From: Gallibacterium anatis DSM 16844 = F 149 | GTDB lineage: Bacteria > Pseudomonadota > Gammaproteobacteria > Enterobacterales > Pasteurellaceae | Direction of reading: 5' to 3' | Length of the DNA: 64,000 bases | NCBI RefSeq assembly: GCF_000379785.1 | Contig: NZ_KB903693.1 | Coordinates: 1 to 64,000, forward strand | Shown: positions 40,691-48,824 of the stretch, piece after piece | How positions within the stretch are numbered: the first letter of the stretch is position 1 | How the letters are laid out: every line of letters begins with the position of its first letter | Notes under the pieces: model-generated | The model's database searches: none | What the model saw: only the letters and a program-made list of their open reading frames with translations | Told to the model about the DNA's origin: nothing | Translations under genes and position numbers: made by a program

Positions 40691-41794
40691 ATGACAAAAC
40701 AGACTTCCATTCCTTGTATGTTAATGCGAGGTGGGACTTCAAAAGGGGCTTTCTTTTTATTTAATGATTTACCAACTGATATAGCCACCAGAGATAAAGT
40801 TTTGCTCGCTGTAATGGGTTCTCCTGATAAACGACAAATTGATGGATTAGGCGGCGCTCACTCTCTCACAACAAAAGTGGCAATGATTAGAAAAAGCCAA
40901 CAGCCTAATGTCGATATTGAATTCTTATTTGCCCAATTACAACCTGAAAAAGACACCGTCGATACAAAACCAAATTGTGGCAATATGCTGGCGGCAGTTG
41001 TGCCGTTTGCTTTAGAAAAAGGGTTAATTCCAATACAAGGAGATACAACAACTGCACGCGTACTCACATTAAATACCGGAATGTTTGCCGATATTACGGT
41101 TCAAACTCCGGACGGCAATGTAAATTACGATGGAGATACTCACATTGATGGTGTACCGAATACTGCTGCACCGATTCAAATTCGATTTCTAGATACTGAA
41201 GGATCTGTTTGTGGTGCTTTATTTCCTACCGCTAATACTAAAGATACATTTCAAATTGCTGGGTTCGGTGATTTAGAGGCAACTTGTATCGATAACGGTA
41301 TGCCAATGGTATTGATTCGGGCAAAAGATGTTAATCGAAGCGCATATGAAAAAGTAACAGATCTCAATCAAGATACTGAATTGAAAAATATCTTAGAAAA
41401 TCTACGCTTACAAGCTGGGGAAAAGATGGGCTTAGGTGATGTTACTGAAAAAAATTACCCTAAGATGTGTCTAATTAACGCTCCAATTCATAATGGACAT
41501 ATTCATACTCGCTGTTTTATTCCTCACGTTTGCCACGAAGCAATTGGTGTTCTTGCTGCAGTAACCATTGCTACTGCGTGTGTAACGCCTAACAGTGTTG
41601 CTTACGGTTTTTCAAATATTAATTTATCTATCAATCCAAATTTCTCTGTCGAACACCCTAGTGGAGAATTTACTGTTTCACTCTCTCTCGATCAAAACGG
41701 TAATGTAACCAGTGCTGCATTATTACGTACTGCTCGTTTACTGATGAAAGGTGAAGCAATGATCCCAAGCAAAATCTGGCAAAAAGGAGCATAA
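40691..41794 (+). CDS. galD: 4-oxalomesaconate tautomerase (GalD/PrpF family)
   Basis: The 367-residue protein has the PrpF/DapF-like double-domain fold. PCMLMRGGTSKGAFF at the N-terminus, GSPDKRQIDGLGGAHSLTTKVA, and PNCGNMLAAVVPFA are signatures of the group containing Pseudomonas GalD, which interconverts keto and enol forms of 4-oxalomesaconate. PrpF itself (2-methylaconitate isomerase) is an alternative, but no propionate genes are nearby. The neighbours LigJ, LigK and LigI make the tautomerase role much more likely. It is the first gene of the operon; ligJ follows after 1 base. Confidence 0.82.
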   Translation: MTKQTSIPCMLMRGGTSKGAFFLFNDLPTDIATRDKVLLAVMGSPDKRQIDGLGGAHSLTTKVAMIRKSQQPNVDIEFLFAQLQPEKDTVDTKPNCGNMLAAVVPFALEKGLIPIQGDTTTARVLTLNTGMFADITVQTPDGNVNYDGDTHIDGVPNTAAPIQIRFLDTEGSVCGALFPTANTKDTFQIAGFGDLEATCIDNGMPMVLIRAKDVNRSAYEKVTDLNQDTELKNILENLRLQAGEKMGLGDVTEKNYPKMCLINAPIHNGHIHTRCFIPHVCHEAIGVLAAVTIATACVTPNSVAYGFSNINLSINPNFSVEHPSGEFTVSLSLDQNGNVTSAALLRTARLLMKGEAMIPSKIWQKGA

Positions 41795-41795
41795 A

Positions 41796-42827
41796 ATGAG
41801 CTTAATAATTGACTGTCACGGCCATTACACCACTGCACCGAAAGCATTAGAAGTGTGGCGAAATAAACAAATCGCCGGCATTACCAATCCATCAGAAATG
41901 CCGAAAGTATCGGATCTAAAAATTAGTGATGATGAAATTCGAGAAAGTATTGAATTGAATCAGCTTAAATTTATGAAAGAACGTGGTTCAGACATTACGA
42001 TTTTTTCGCCTCGAGCCAGTTTTATGGCGCACCATATCGGAGATTACAATATCTCAGCCACGTGGGCAGCAATTTGTAATGAACTTTGTTATCGCGTATC
42101 CCAACTATTTCCGGATCACTTCGTGCCGGTTGCCATGTTGCCGCAATCTCCGGGGGTGCAGACAGAAACTTGTTTAGCAGAAATTGATCGCTGTGTGAAA
42201 GAGTATGGCAATGTTGGTATTAATTTAAATCCTGATCCTTCCGGTGGTCATTGGACTTCACCGCCATTAACTGATCCGTATTGGTATCCGATTTATGAAA
42301 AAATGATCGAATATGATATTCCAGCAATGATTCACGTCAGCACCAGTTGTAATCACTGTTTCCATACCACCGGGGCTCATTATCTGAATGCGGACACAAC
42401 AAGTTTTATGCAGTGCTTACAGGGCGATCTGTTTAAAGAATTCCCTAATTTACGTTTTATCGTACCGCACGGTGGCGGCGCTGCTCCTTATCATTGGGGA
42501 CGATTCCGCGGATTGGCAATGATGTTGAAAAAACCGGTGCTAGAAGAGCATTTATTAAACAATATTTTCTTTGATACCTGCGTTTACCACCAGCCGGGAA
42601 TTGATCTGCTGTTAGATGTTATTCCTCATAAAAATGTATTGTTTGCTTCAGAGATGATTGGCGCAGTTCGTGATATTGATCCATTAACCGGACACTATTT
42701 TGACGACACCAAACGTTATATTGAGGCGAGTCATTTGACTGATGAACAAAAACATCAAATTTACGAAGGCAACGCTCGCCGTGTTTTCCCAAGATTGGAT
42801 GCATTACTCAAATCAAGAGGGCAATAA
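41796..42827 (+). CDS. ligJ: 4-oxalomesaconate hydratase LigJ (amidohydrolase superfamily)
   Basis: The 343-residue enzyme starts with IIDCHGHYTTAPKALEVWRN and continues with FSPRASFMAHHIGD, GINLNPDPSGGHW, AMIHVSTSCN, PHGGGAAPYHWGRFRG and FFDTCVYHQPGI, all closely matching Sphingobium LigJ along the whole length. LigJ hydrates 4-oxalomesaconate to 4-carboxy-4-hydroxy-2-oxoadipate, using a single divalent metal bound by the HGH, the His in PHGGG and a Glu. The unrelated GalB does the same step in Pseudomonas. The gene is tightly packed with its neighbours (1 and 3 bases). Confidence 0.88.
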   Translation: MSLIIDCHGHYTTAPKALEVWRNKQIAGITNPSEMPKVSDLKISDDEIRESIELNQLKFMKERGSDITIFSPRASFMAHHIGDYNISATWAAICNELCYRVSQLFPDHFVPVAMLPQSPGVQTETCLAEIDRCVKEYGNVGINLNPDPSGGHWTSPPLTDPYWYPIYEKMIEYDIPAMIHVSTSCNHCFHTTGAHYLNADTTSFMQCLQGDLFKEFPNLRFIVPHGGGAAPYHWGRFRGLAMMLKKPVLEEHLLNNIFFDTCVYHQPGIDLLLDVIPHKNVLFASEMIGAVRDIDPLTGHYFDDTKRYIEASHLTDEQKHQIYEGNARRVFPRLDALLKSRGQ

Positions 42828-42830
42828 ACA

Positions 42831-43526
42831 ATGGAAATTCAAGTAAATCAACTAGGTATTGTTAAACGTCATATTCAACGTGCGGATAAATCCGTTGTAG
42901 AAAAATTGTCTAAATTCGGTGTTGCTACGCTTCACGAAGCAATGGGAAGAGTCGGATTAATGAAACCTTATATGCGTCCGATTTATCCTCACGCCAAAAT
43001 TTGTGGCACAGCGGTAACGGTATTATTACAACCGGGAGATAACTGGATGCTTCACGTTGCTGCCGAGCAAATCCAAGAGGGTGATATTGTCGTGGCAGGC
43101 TGCACTTCCGATTCAACAGACGGTTTTTTTGGTGAGCTGCTTGCCACCTCTTTTAGAGCACAAGGTTGTAAGGGCTTAATTATTGACGGTGGCGTTCGTG
43201 ATACTAAAGAACTTGAAGAGATGGATTTCCCGGTGTTTAGCAAAGCCATTCATTCAAAAGGAACCATTAAAGCAACATTGGGTTCAGTGAATGTGCCTGT
43301 TATCTGTGCCGGTGCGGTTGTCTATCCGGGGGATGTTGTGGTGGCGGATCACGACGGCGTTGTTGTCATCCCGGCGGCAAAAGCGGCAGAAGTGACAGAA
43401 GCAGCACAAAAACGTGAAGACAACGAGGCGTTGAAACGCCCTAAATTCCAGTCAGGCGTATTAGGGTTGGATCTCTACAATATGCGTGAAAAACTCGAAA
43501 AAGCCGGTTTGAAATATATTGATTAA
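42831..43526 (+). CDS. ligK: 4-carboxy-4-hydroxy-2-oxoadipate aldolase LigK
   Basis: The 231-residue protein belongs to the RraA-like class II aldolases: FGVATLHEAMGRVGLM, AVTVLLQPGDNWMLHVA, EGDIVVAGCTSDSTDGFFGEL and the catalytic KGLIIDGGVRDTKEL (Arg-Asp) agree with LigK/ProA/HMG-CHA aldolases. It cleaves 4-carboxy-4-hydroxy-2-oxoadipate to pyruvate and oxaloacetate with Mg or Mn, and also decarboxylates oxaloacetate in known members. It is longer than RraA regulators of RNase E (~161 residues), which argues against that role. It gives the entry into central metabolism. Confidence 0.88.
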   Translation: MEIQVNQLGIVKRHIQRADKSVVEKLSKFGVATLHEAMGRVGLMKPYMRPIYPHAKICGTAVTVLLQPGDNWMLHVAAEQIQEGDIVVAGCTSDSTDGFFGELLATSFRAQGCKGLIIDGGVRDTKELEEMDFPVFSKAIHSKGTIKATLGSVNVPVICAGAVVYPGDVVVADHDGVVVIPAAKAAEVTEAAQKREDNEALKRPKFQSGVLGLDLYNMREKLEKAGLKYID

Positions 43527-43536
43527 GGAGTACAGA

Positions 43537-44451
43537 ATGAAATTTGAAGTCACCCCAGGTTGGTTACCATTCCACCCTAATCCATCAAAACCAACATTAA
43601 AACTCCCTAAAGGTGCGGTAGATGCACATTGTCACGTTTTTGGTCCGGGAGAGATTTTCCCTTATGCTCCGGAACGAAAATATACGCCTTGCGATGCACC
43701 GAAAGAGAAGCTATTTGCTTTGCGCGATCTATTAGGTTTTGAGCGCAATGTTATCGTTCAAGCGACCTGTCACGGTGCTGACAATCGAGCATTGGTTGAT
43801 GCCCTAAAAAGTGCTAACGGAAAAGCACGTGGTGTAGCAACAGTGAAACGAGATGTGACCAAAGAACAACTCAATGAGCTTCATCAAGCCGGCGTAAGAG
43901 GTGTCAGATTTAATTTTGTAAAACGCCTCGTTGACGCTCCACCAAAGGATACCTTAATGGAGATTGCAGAAAAGATTGCACCTCTCGGTTGGCATATTGT
44001 GATCTATTTTGAAGCAGCAGATTTAAAAGAATATTGGGACTTTTTCACCAGTCTACCGACAACGGTAGTGGTTGATCATATGGGTCGCCCTGATGTAACC
44101 AAACCTGTTGACGGAGAGGATTTCGAACTTTTTGTCAAACTGATGCGTGAGCATAAAAATTTCTGGAGCAAAGTATCCTGCCCCGAAAGATTGAGTAAAT
44201 CCGGACCTAAAGCACTCAATGGTGAACATCATCCATATCGTGATGTTGTTCCGTTTGTCCGTCGCTTAATAGAGGAGTTCCCGGATCGTGTTCTTTTCGG
44301 TACAGATTGGCCTCATCCTAACTTAAAAGATCATATGCCGGATGATGGTTTACTCGTTGACTATGTGGCACAGATTGCACCTACAGAACAAGAACGCCAA
44401 CAATTGTTGGTAGATAATCCAATGCGTTTGTATTGGCCGGAAGAAAAGTAG
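43537..44451 (+). CDS. ligI: 2-pyrone-4,6-dicarboxylate hydrolase LigI
   Basis: The start at ATG 43537, after AAGGAGTAC, gives 304 residues. The active-site residues known from Sphingomonas LigI fall at the same or nearly the same positions: His31, His33, Tyr49, Arg124 and Arg130, then Tyr157, His181, Arg218 and the general-base Asp257 in LFGTDWPHP (156, 180, 217 and 248 in LigI; a short insert shifts the last). LigI is a metal-independent lactonase that opens 2-pyrone-4,6-dicarboxylate to 4-oxalomesaconate (4-carboxy-2-hydroxymuconate). It is the last enzyme gene of the cluster. Its presence shows that the pyrone dicarboxylate itself is a pathway substrate. Confidence 0.9.
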   Translation: MKFEVTPGWLPFHPNPSKPTLKLPKGAVDAHCHVFGPGEIFPYAPERKYTPCDAPKEKLFALRDLLGFERNVIVQATCHGADNRALVDALKSANGKARGVATVKRDVTKEQLNELHQAGVRGVRFNFVKRLVDAPPKDTLMEIAEKIAPLGWHIVIYFEAADLKEYWDFFTSLPTTVVVDHMGRPDVTKPVDGEDFELFVKLMREHKNFWSKVSCPERLSKSGPKALNGEHHPYRDVVPFVRRLIEEFPDRVLFGTDWPHPNLKDHMPDDGLLVDYVAQIAPTEQERQQLLVDNPMRLYWPEEK

Positions 44452-44496
44452 GCTTTTCTCTACAAGAAAAACCACTAAGTTAATGACAATAAATCA

Positions 44497-44520
44497 GTGA
44501 CAAATAATTCTATTTGTCAC
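44497..44520 (+). other. Perfect 10-bp inverted repeat between ligI and the transporter gene
   Basis: GTGACAAATA (44497-44506) and TATTTGTCAC (44511-44520) flank a 4-base loop, ATTC, 46 bases after the ligI stop and 38 bases before the transporter start. There is no T run. It may be an mRNA-stabilising hairpin, a partial terminator or an operator. Confidence 0.6.
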
Positions 44521-44558
44521 GATGAATTCCTATTACCTTAATTTAAGGAATTGTTACT

Positions 44559-45821
44559 ATGAACAAGAAACCATTTTATAAAGAACTTTATTTCCAAGTA
44601 CTTGTTGGTATCTTAGCTGGAATTGCTTTAGGCTATTTTGCACCTGATTTTGCTGTAAAACTTAAACCTTTAGGTGATGCCTTTATAAAACTGATTGCAA
44701 TGATTATCGGACCAATCATTTTCTGTACTATTGTCGTTGGTATTGCTGGGATGAAAGATATGAGGGAATTAGGGCAAGTTGGTGGTAAAGCACTAATTTA
44801 TTTCTTTGTAATGTCTTTTATTGCATTAATCATTGGTCTAATCTGGGGGCATATTATTCAGCCAGGAATAGGATTCAATGTAGATCCTGCAAGTTTAAAT
44901 ACTTCTAGCCTAACCAAATATACTGATAGTGCGAAAAATGTAAATCTTACTGATTTTGCAATGAATATTATTCCACAAACTTTTGTCGGCGCTTTTTCTT
45001 CCGGTAATGTTTTGGCTATTTTACTTGTCTCTATTTTATTTGGTTGTTCTTTATCTGTTATTGGTGAAAAGGGTAAACCGGTATTTAACCTTATAGATAG
45101 TATTTCAAAAGTATTTTTCCACAATGTTCATTTGATTTCAAAATTATCATCTATAGGGGCTTTTGGTGCGATTACCTATACAATTGGGGCTTACGGTTTA
45201 TCATCCCTAATTCCATTAGCCAAATTCATTTTAGGTTTTTATCTTTTACTCATTCTATTTGTTATCATTGTATATGGCATCATTGCTAAATTCTGTGGTA
45301 TCAGTCTATTCTCTTACCTCAAATTTATTAAAGAAGAACTGCTCATTATTTTAGGTACAGGTTCTTCATCGGTCGTCCTCCCTCACCTTATGGAAAAATT
45401 AGAACAGTTAGGTTGCCCTAAATCTGTTATTGCACTTGTTGTACCTTCAGGTTATTCCTTTAATTTAAATGGAACAAATCTTTATATGACTATGGCAATT
45501 ATCTTCATTGCACAGGCGACAAATACAGAACTCAGTTTCACCAATCAAATCATTCTTCTTATTGTCGCTATGTTGACATCCAAAGGAGCTGCTGGTGTTA
45601 CCGGTGCAGCTTTTGTAATGCTAACCAGTACATTAATTGTATTGCCAATAGTACCGGTTGCCGGAATGGTACTAATACTCGGTATTCATAGATTTGTAGG
45701 TACGGGATTAGCTATTGTCAATCTGATCGGTAATGGTATGGCTGCCATTGTTGTATCTGTTTGGAATAAACAATTTAATCGAGCATTGATGAATAAAACC
45801 TTATCCGAAACTAATCAATAA
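44559..45821 (+). CDS. DctA-like DAACS symporter, probable importer for the pyrone/tricarboxylate pathway
   Basis: The 420-residue inner-membrane protein aligns with E. coli DctA: hairpin 1 LGTGSSSVVLPHLMEKLEQL, TM7 GYSFNLNGTNLYMTM, hairpin 2/TM8 VPVAGMVLILGIHRFV and NLIGNGMAAIVV. Compared with DctA the NLDGT motif is NLNGT (Asn304, a position that binds Na+ in GltPh), the TM8 Asp of GIDRF is His377, and the substrate-clamping Arg of SEARALTN is Leu384. So it is unlikely to be a plain C4-dicarboxylate carrier. Its position after ligI suggests import of the pathway substrate, which is an inference. AAGGAATTG precedes the start. Confidence 0.75.
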   Translation: MNKKPFYKELYFQVLVGILAGIALGYFAPDFAVKLKPLGDAFIKLIAMIIGPIIFCTIVVGIAGMKDMRELGQVGGKALIYFFVMSFIALIIGLIWGHIIQPGIGFNVDPASLNTSSLTKYTDSAKNVNLTDFAMNIIPQTFVGAFSSGNVLAILLVSILFGCSLSVIGEKGKPVFNLIDSISKVFFHNVHLISKLSSIGAFGAITYTIGAYGLSSLIPLAKFILGFYLLLILFVIIVYGIIAKFCGISLFSYLKFIKEELLIILGTGSSSVVLPHLMEKLEQLGCPKSVIALVVPSGYSFNLNGTNLYMTMAIIFIAQATNTELSFTNQIILLIVAMLTSKGAAGVTGAAFVMLTSTLIVLPIVPVAGMVLILGIHRFVGTGLAIVNLIGNGMAAIVVSVWNKQFNRALMNKTLSETNQ

Positions 45822-45833
45822 TAGAATAAAATC

Positions 45834-45874
45834 ATAAAAAAATAGCCAACAACTCAGAGGTATTGTTGGCTATT
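45834..45874. terminator. Convergent terminator between the two accessory operons
   Basis: AATAGCCAACAA (45841-45852) pairs with TTGTTGGCTATT (45863-45874), with A residues on the left. On the minus strand a T run follows, so it mainly ends the ABC/dehydrogenase operon and may also stop the plus-strand operon. Confidence 0.85.
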
Positions 45875-45900
45875 AAATTAACGCAATGAAACTTTATTTG

Positions 45901-47007
45901 TTATCCGTTAAGAATTTCACTTAATTCCACTTTTCGATTTTCATATCTGGATCTAGTACAAGCGTCTGCAGTGGCAATCGCCGCTCTTGCTGCCTCTCCA
46001 GTAAGCAATTTTTCAAATTCTTTACTTGGCTTCATACCGTGCATAATGTCATTTAAGTATTTCATTTCTTTACGCATTACGGAATTAAGCCAAAGCGGTG
46101 TACGTTTGCCGGGATGCCCATATTGAATTGCACCGTCCATTTCTGTACTGGTATAAATTCTGGTACGATCATCATCTTCTTCTTGGCTTTCGTGAATCAA
46201 AAAATGGCTATCTTTGCCGTCCACGCGTAAGGTGCCACCACAATGGAACATATCCAATTTAATCGCACCTTTTTCCCCTTGAATCAGCACATAATGTTCT
46301 CCCCAGCGGAAAGCTGATCCCCATTCCAATACAGCAAATCTGCCATCATCAAACTCAAGATTGAGGAATAACATATCATCTTCATCACCAAATTGTTCTC
46401 CTTGATGAGCGACATTTCCTGCTGTCATCGTAACCGTTTTCGGCATTCCCCCCATTAAAAATTGAACACAATCCAATTCGTGAATATGGTGATATAAATG
46501 TCCGCCTGATTTTTCTCTCATTTTTTTCCAAGAAATAGAAGGCTGAACATCCTCCCAACCATTACGTGCAGTATGGCAATAAAGTACTTTCCCGATCACA
46601 CCTTGGTTAATCAACTCTTTAGCGTGATGCACGCCATTAAAGAAATTCATAATATGCCCTGCCATAAAGACTACGCCGTTCTCCTCGCAGGCTCTGACCA
46701 TTTCATCGCAGTCTTGATAACTTAGTGCAATAGGCTTTTCACAAAAAACGTGTTTTTTATATTTTGCTGCAAGTAATACGGGTTCTTTATGTAAGTAATT
46801 CGGTGTTGCCACAATCACACAATCCACATCCGCACGAGATACTGCATCCTCTAACGAATCGGCTGCTTCACAACCTAATTCTTTAGCGACTGCTTTACCA
46901 TTTTCTGGATCATAAACAACCACCACTTTTGCATCATCATTTTCATTCATAATTCTGGCTAAATCTGCACCAAAATAGCCGACACCAATCACAGCATAAT
47001 TTGTCAT
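45901..47007 (-). CDS. Gfo/Idh/MocA family NAD(P)-dependent dehydrogenase
   Basis: The 368-residue protein has a Rossmann nucleotide-binding domain (YAVIGVGYFGADLARI), the family's VFCEKPIAL motif with the catalytic-site Lys, and the substrate domain with GGHLYHHIHELDCVQFLMGG and QYGHPGKRTPLWLNSVM. Such enzymes oxidise or reduce a sugar, inositol or sugar-acid hydroxyl. The substrate is unknown. It is the last gene of the operon encoding an ABC sugar importer, so its substrate is probably the imported compound or an early product. A paralogue lies beyond the regulator gene at 52162. Confidence 0.8.
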   Translation of the reverse strand: MTNYAVIGVGYFGADLARIMNENDDAKVVVVYDPENGKAVAKELGCEAADSLEDAVSRADVDCVIVATPNYLHKEPVLLAAKYKKHVFCEKPIALSYQDCDEMVRACEENGVVFMAGHIMNFFNGVHHAKELINQGVIGKVLYCHTARNGWEDVQPSISWKKMREKSGGHLYHHIHELDCVQFLMGGMPKTVTMTAGNVAHQGEQFGDEDDMLFLNLEFDDGRFAVLEWGSAFRWGEHYVLIQGEKGAIKLDMFHCGGTLRVDGKDSHFLIHESQEEDDDRTRIYTSTEMDGAIQYGHPGKRTPLWLNSVMRKEMKYLNDIMHGMKPSKEFEKLLTGEAARAAIATADACTRSRYENRKVELSEILNG

Positions 47008-47037
47008 TTTATTTCTCCTAAAAGAATAGATATAAGT

Positions 47038-47871
47038 TTATTTCACTGAGCCTTCAGAAAGCCCACCTGCAATTTTGTTCTGGATAAAGGTGAAGAACAG
47101 CACGGACGGCAACACAACCAAGACAGAAGCCGCCATCATATCGCCCCAATCTAAAATCTCTGCACCATTTAATGAACGTAATGCTACCGCTACTGTCATT
47201 TTGCTCGTATCGTTTACTAAAATAAGAGCATATAAGAACTCATTCCACGCATTAATAAAGGTATAAATTGCCGTTGCTACAATGCCGGGCGCAACTAATG
47301 GCAATACAATTTTGAAAAACACGGTAAATTTATTTGCACCATCAATCCGCGCAGCTTCTTCAATTTCGATAGGAACGGTTCGGAAAAATCCAACCAACAA
47401 CCAAACGGCATAAGGCACACTAAATGAGAGATACACCACGATAAGCCCCGTCATTGTGTTGGTCAGCCCCACTTTCGCCATGGCGATGGAATAAGGAATG
47501 GCTAACAGAATTGGTGGGAAAATATAGGTGGTAACCAATAATTTTGACATTATTGCCCCCAATTTCGGGAAAAATCGAACAATGCCATAAGCCGCCATTG
47601 CTGAAATGATGATAGCAATTAATGTTGTAATCAAAGCAATAACCAAACTATTTTGAATATTAACGATAAAATGTAAGTCGTTAATCACGTGTTCAAAATA
47701 GTCCAAGGTAAACACTTTTGGCCAAAAACGGGTGGGTTCACTGGTTAATTCGCCTTTACCTTTGATAGAAGAAATGATAATCCAGACTAGAGGAAACACT
47801 GCAACCACTGTTGCGATTAATAAAAACAGATGTGCAACAATATCACCTAAAATCGATTTTTTCGTTTTCAT
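47038..47871 (-). CDS. ABC sugar transporter permease, MalG/UgpE type
   Basis: The 277-residue inner-membrane protein has six predicted helices and the EAA loop EEAARIDGANKFTVFFKIVL with the following PLVAPG, which docks the ATPase. Family and gene order (binding protein, two permeases) place it in the CUT1 group, which takes up di- and oligosaccharides, polyols or glycerol-phosphate. It begins 1 base after the other permease gene. The specificity cannot be derived from the sequence. Confidence 0.87.
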   Translation of the reverse strand: MKTKKSILGDIVAHLFLLIATVVAVFPLVWIIISSIKGKGELTSEPTRFWPKVFTLDYFEHVINDLHFIVNIQNSLVIALITTLIAIIISAMAAYGIVRFFPKLGAIMSKLLVTTYIFPPILLAIPYSIAMAKVGLTNTMTGLIVVYLSFSVPYAVWLLVGFFRTVPIEIEEAARIDGANKFTVFFKIVLPLVAPGIVATAIYTFINAWNEFLYALILVNDTSKMTVAVALRSLNGAEILDWGDMMAASVLVVLPSVLFFTFIQNKIAGGLSEGSVK

Positions 47872-47872
47872 T

Positions 47873-48751
47873 TCATTCCCCCTCTTTTTCCCAACGGCTA
47901 ATCACTTTGAAATAGATAAAGCAAACAAGTAATAGGAAGATAAATAGCAGCACTGTTACCGCTGAAGAACGACCGAGCATTTTGGTTCCCCAGCCCATAT
48001 TGTAGGCAAAGATAGGTAAAGTCATTGTTGAGTTTGCTGGACCGCCCCCTGTGATGAGGTAGATAATATCGAAATTGTTAAATACCCAAACCGTGCGTAA
48101 AACTACCAGCAATCCAATCACCACTTTAATATGCGGTAAAGTAATGTGACGGAACACTTGCCACGCATTTGCGCCATCAATTTTGGCTGCCTCATATTGT
48201 TCTTGTGGCACAGTCTGTAAGGCAGAAAGCACATTAACCATAATTAATGGCGCACCGAACCAAACATTAATAAACACAAGGCTAATAAATGCCCAAGTAC
48301 TATCAGAAAGGAAGTGCGGCGCAATATCCATTAAGCCGAGTTTCACAATCATATTCGGCAAATAGCCATATACGCCGTTTAAAATCCATTGCCACGAAAA
48401 AGCAATCACAATAGTTGGGAATGCCCACGGAATAATTAATAAGATTTTGTATAACCATTGCAAATGACGAATACGATGTAATGCCATTGCTAACGCAAAT
48501 CCCACTAATACTTGCCCAACCAAAGAAAATATTGTCCATAAGATCGAATTAGAAAATGCCAACCAAAAACTCGGATCGTTAATGACCGCCACATAATTAT
48601 CAAACCCGACAAATTTCCAGTTCGGCATAATCAAATTCTTATTGGTAAAGCTGTAAAAAATGCTTGATAAGAATGGATAGATGAATAATACCGATACCAC
48701 TATCATCGCAGGCAGGACAAAAATCCACCTTGTATAGTTTTTTTGATACAT
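47873..48751 (-). CDS. ABC sugar transporter permease, MalF/UgpA type
   Basis: The 292-residue protein has six predicted membrane helices, an N-terminal WIFVLPAMIVVSVLFIYPFL start typical of CUT1 permeases, and the EAA loop YEAAKIDGANAWQVFRHITL. It pairs with the adjacent MalG-type permease. The SBP gene ends 73 bases upstream. Confidence 0.87.
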   Translation of the reverse strand: MYQKNYTRWIFVLPAMIVVSVLFIYPFLSSIFYSFTNKNLIMPNWKFVGFDNYVAVINDPSFWLAFSNSILWTIFSLVGQVLVGFALAMALHRIRHLQWLYKILLIIPWAFPTIVIAFSWQWILNGVYGYLPNMIVKLGLMDIAPHFLSDSTWAFISLVFINVWFGAPLIMVNVLSALQTVPQEQYEAAKIDGANAWQVFRHITLPHIKVVIGLLVVLRTVWVFNNFDIIYLITGGGPANSTMTLPIFAYNMGWGTKMLGRSSAVTVLLFIFLLLVCFIYFKVISRWEKEGE

Positions 48752-48824
48752 AAAGCCCCCTTCCCAATTATTGAGAATCTGTATCTACTTTGAGGATAAT
48801 GGGCGGCGATAACCACCCTAGAAT

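Noticed and set aside
40691-41794. PrpF 2-methylaconitate isomerase
   Set aside because: No prpB, prpC or acnD genes are nearby, and all neighbours belong to the oxalomesaconate pathway, where GalD is the related enzyme.
42831-43526. RraA, regulator of RNase E
   Set aside because: The protein is about 70 residues longer than RraA, has the aldolase GGVRDTKEL motif and lies between LigJ and LigI.
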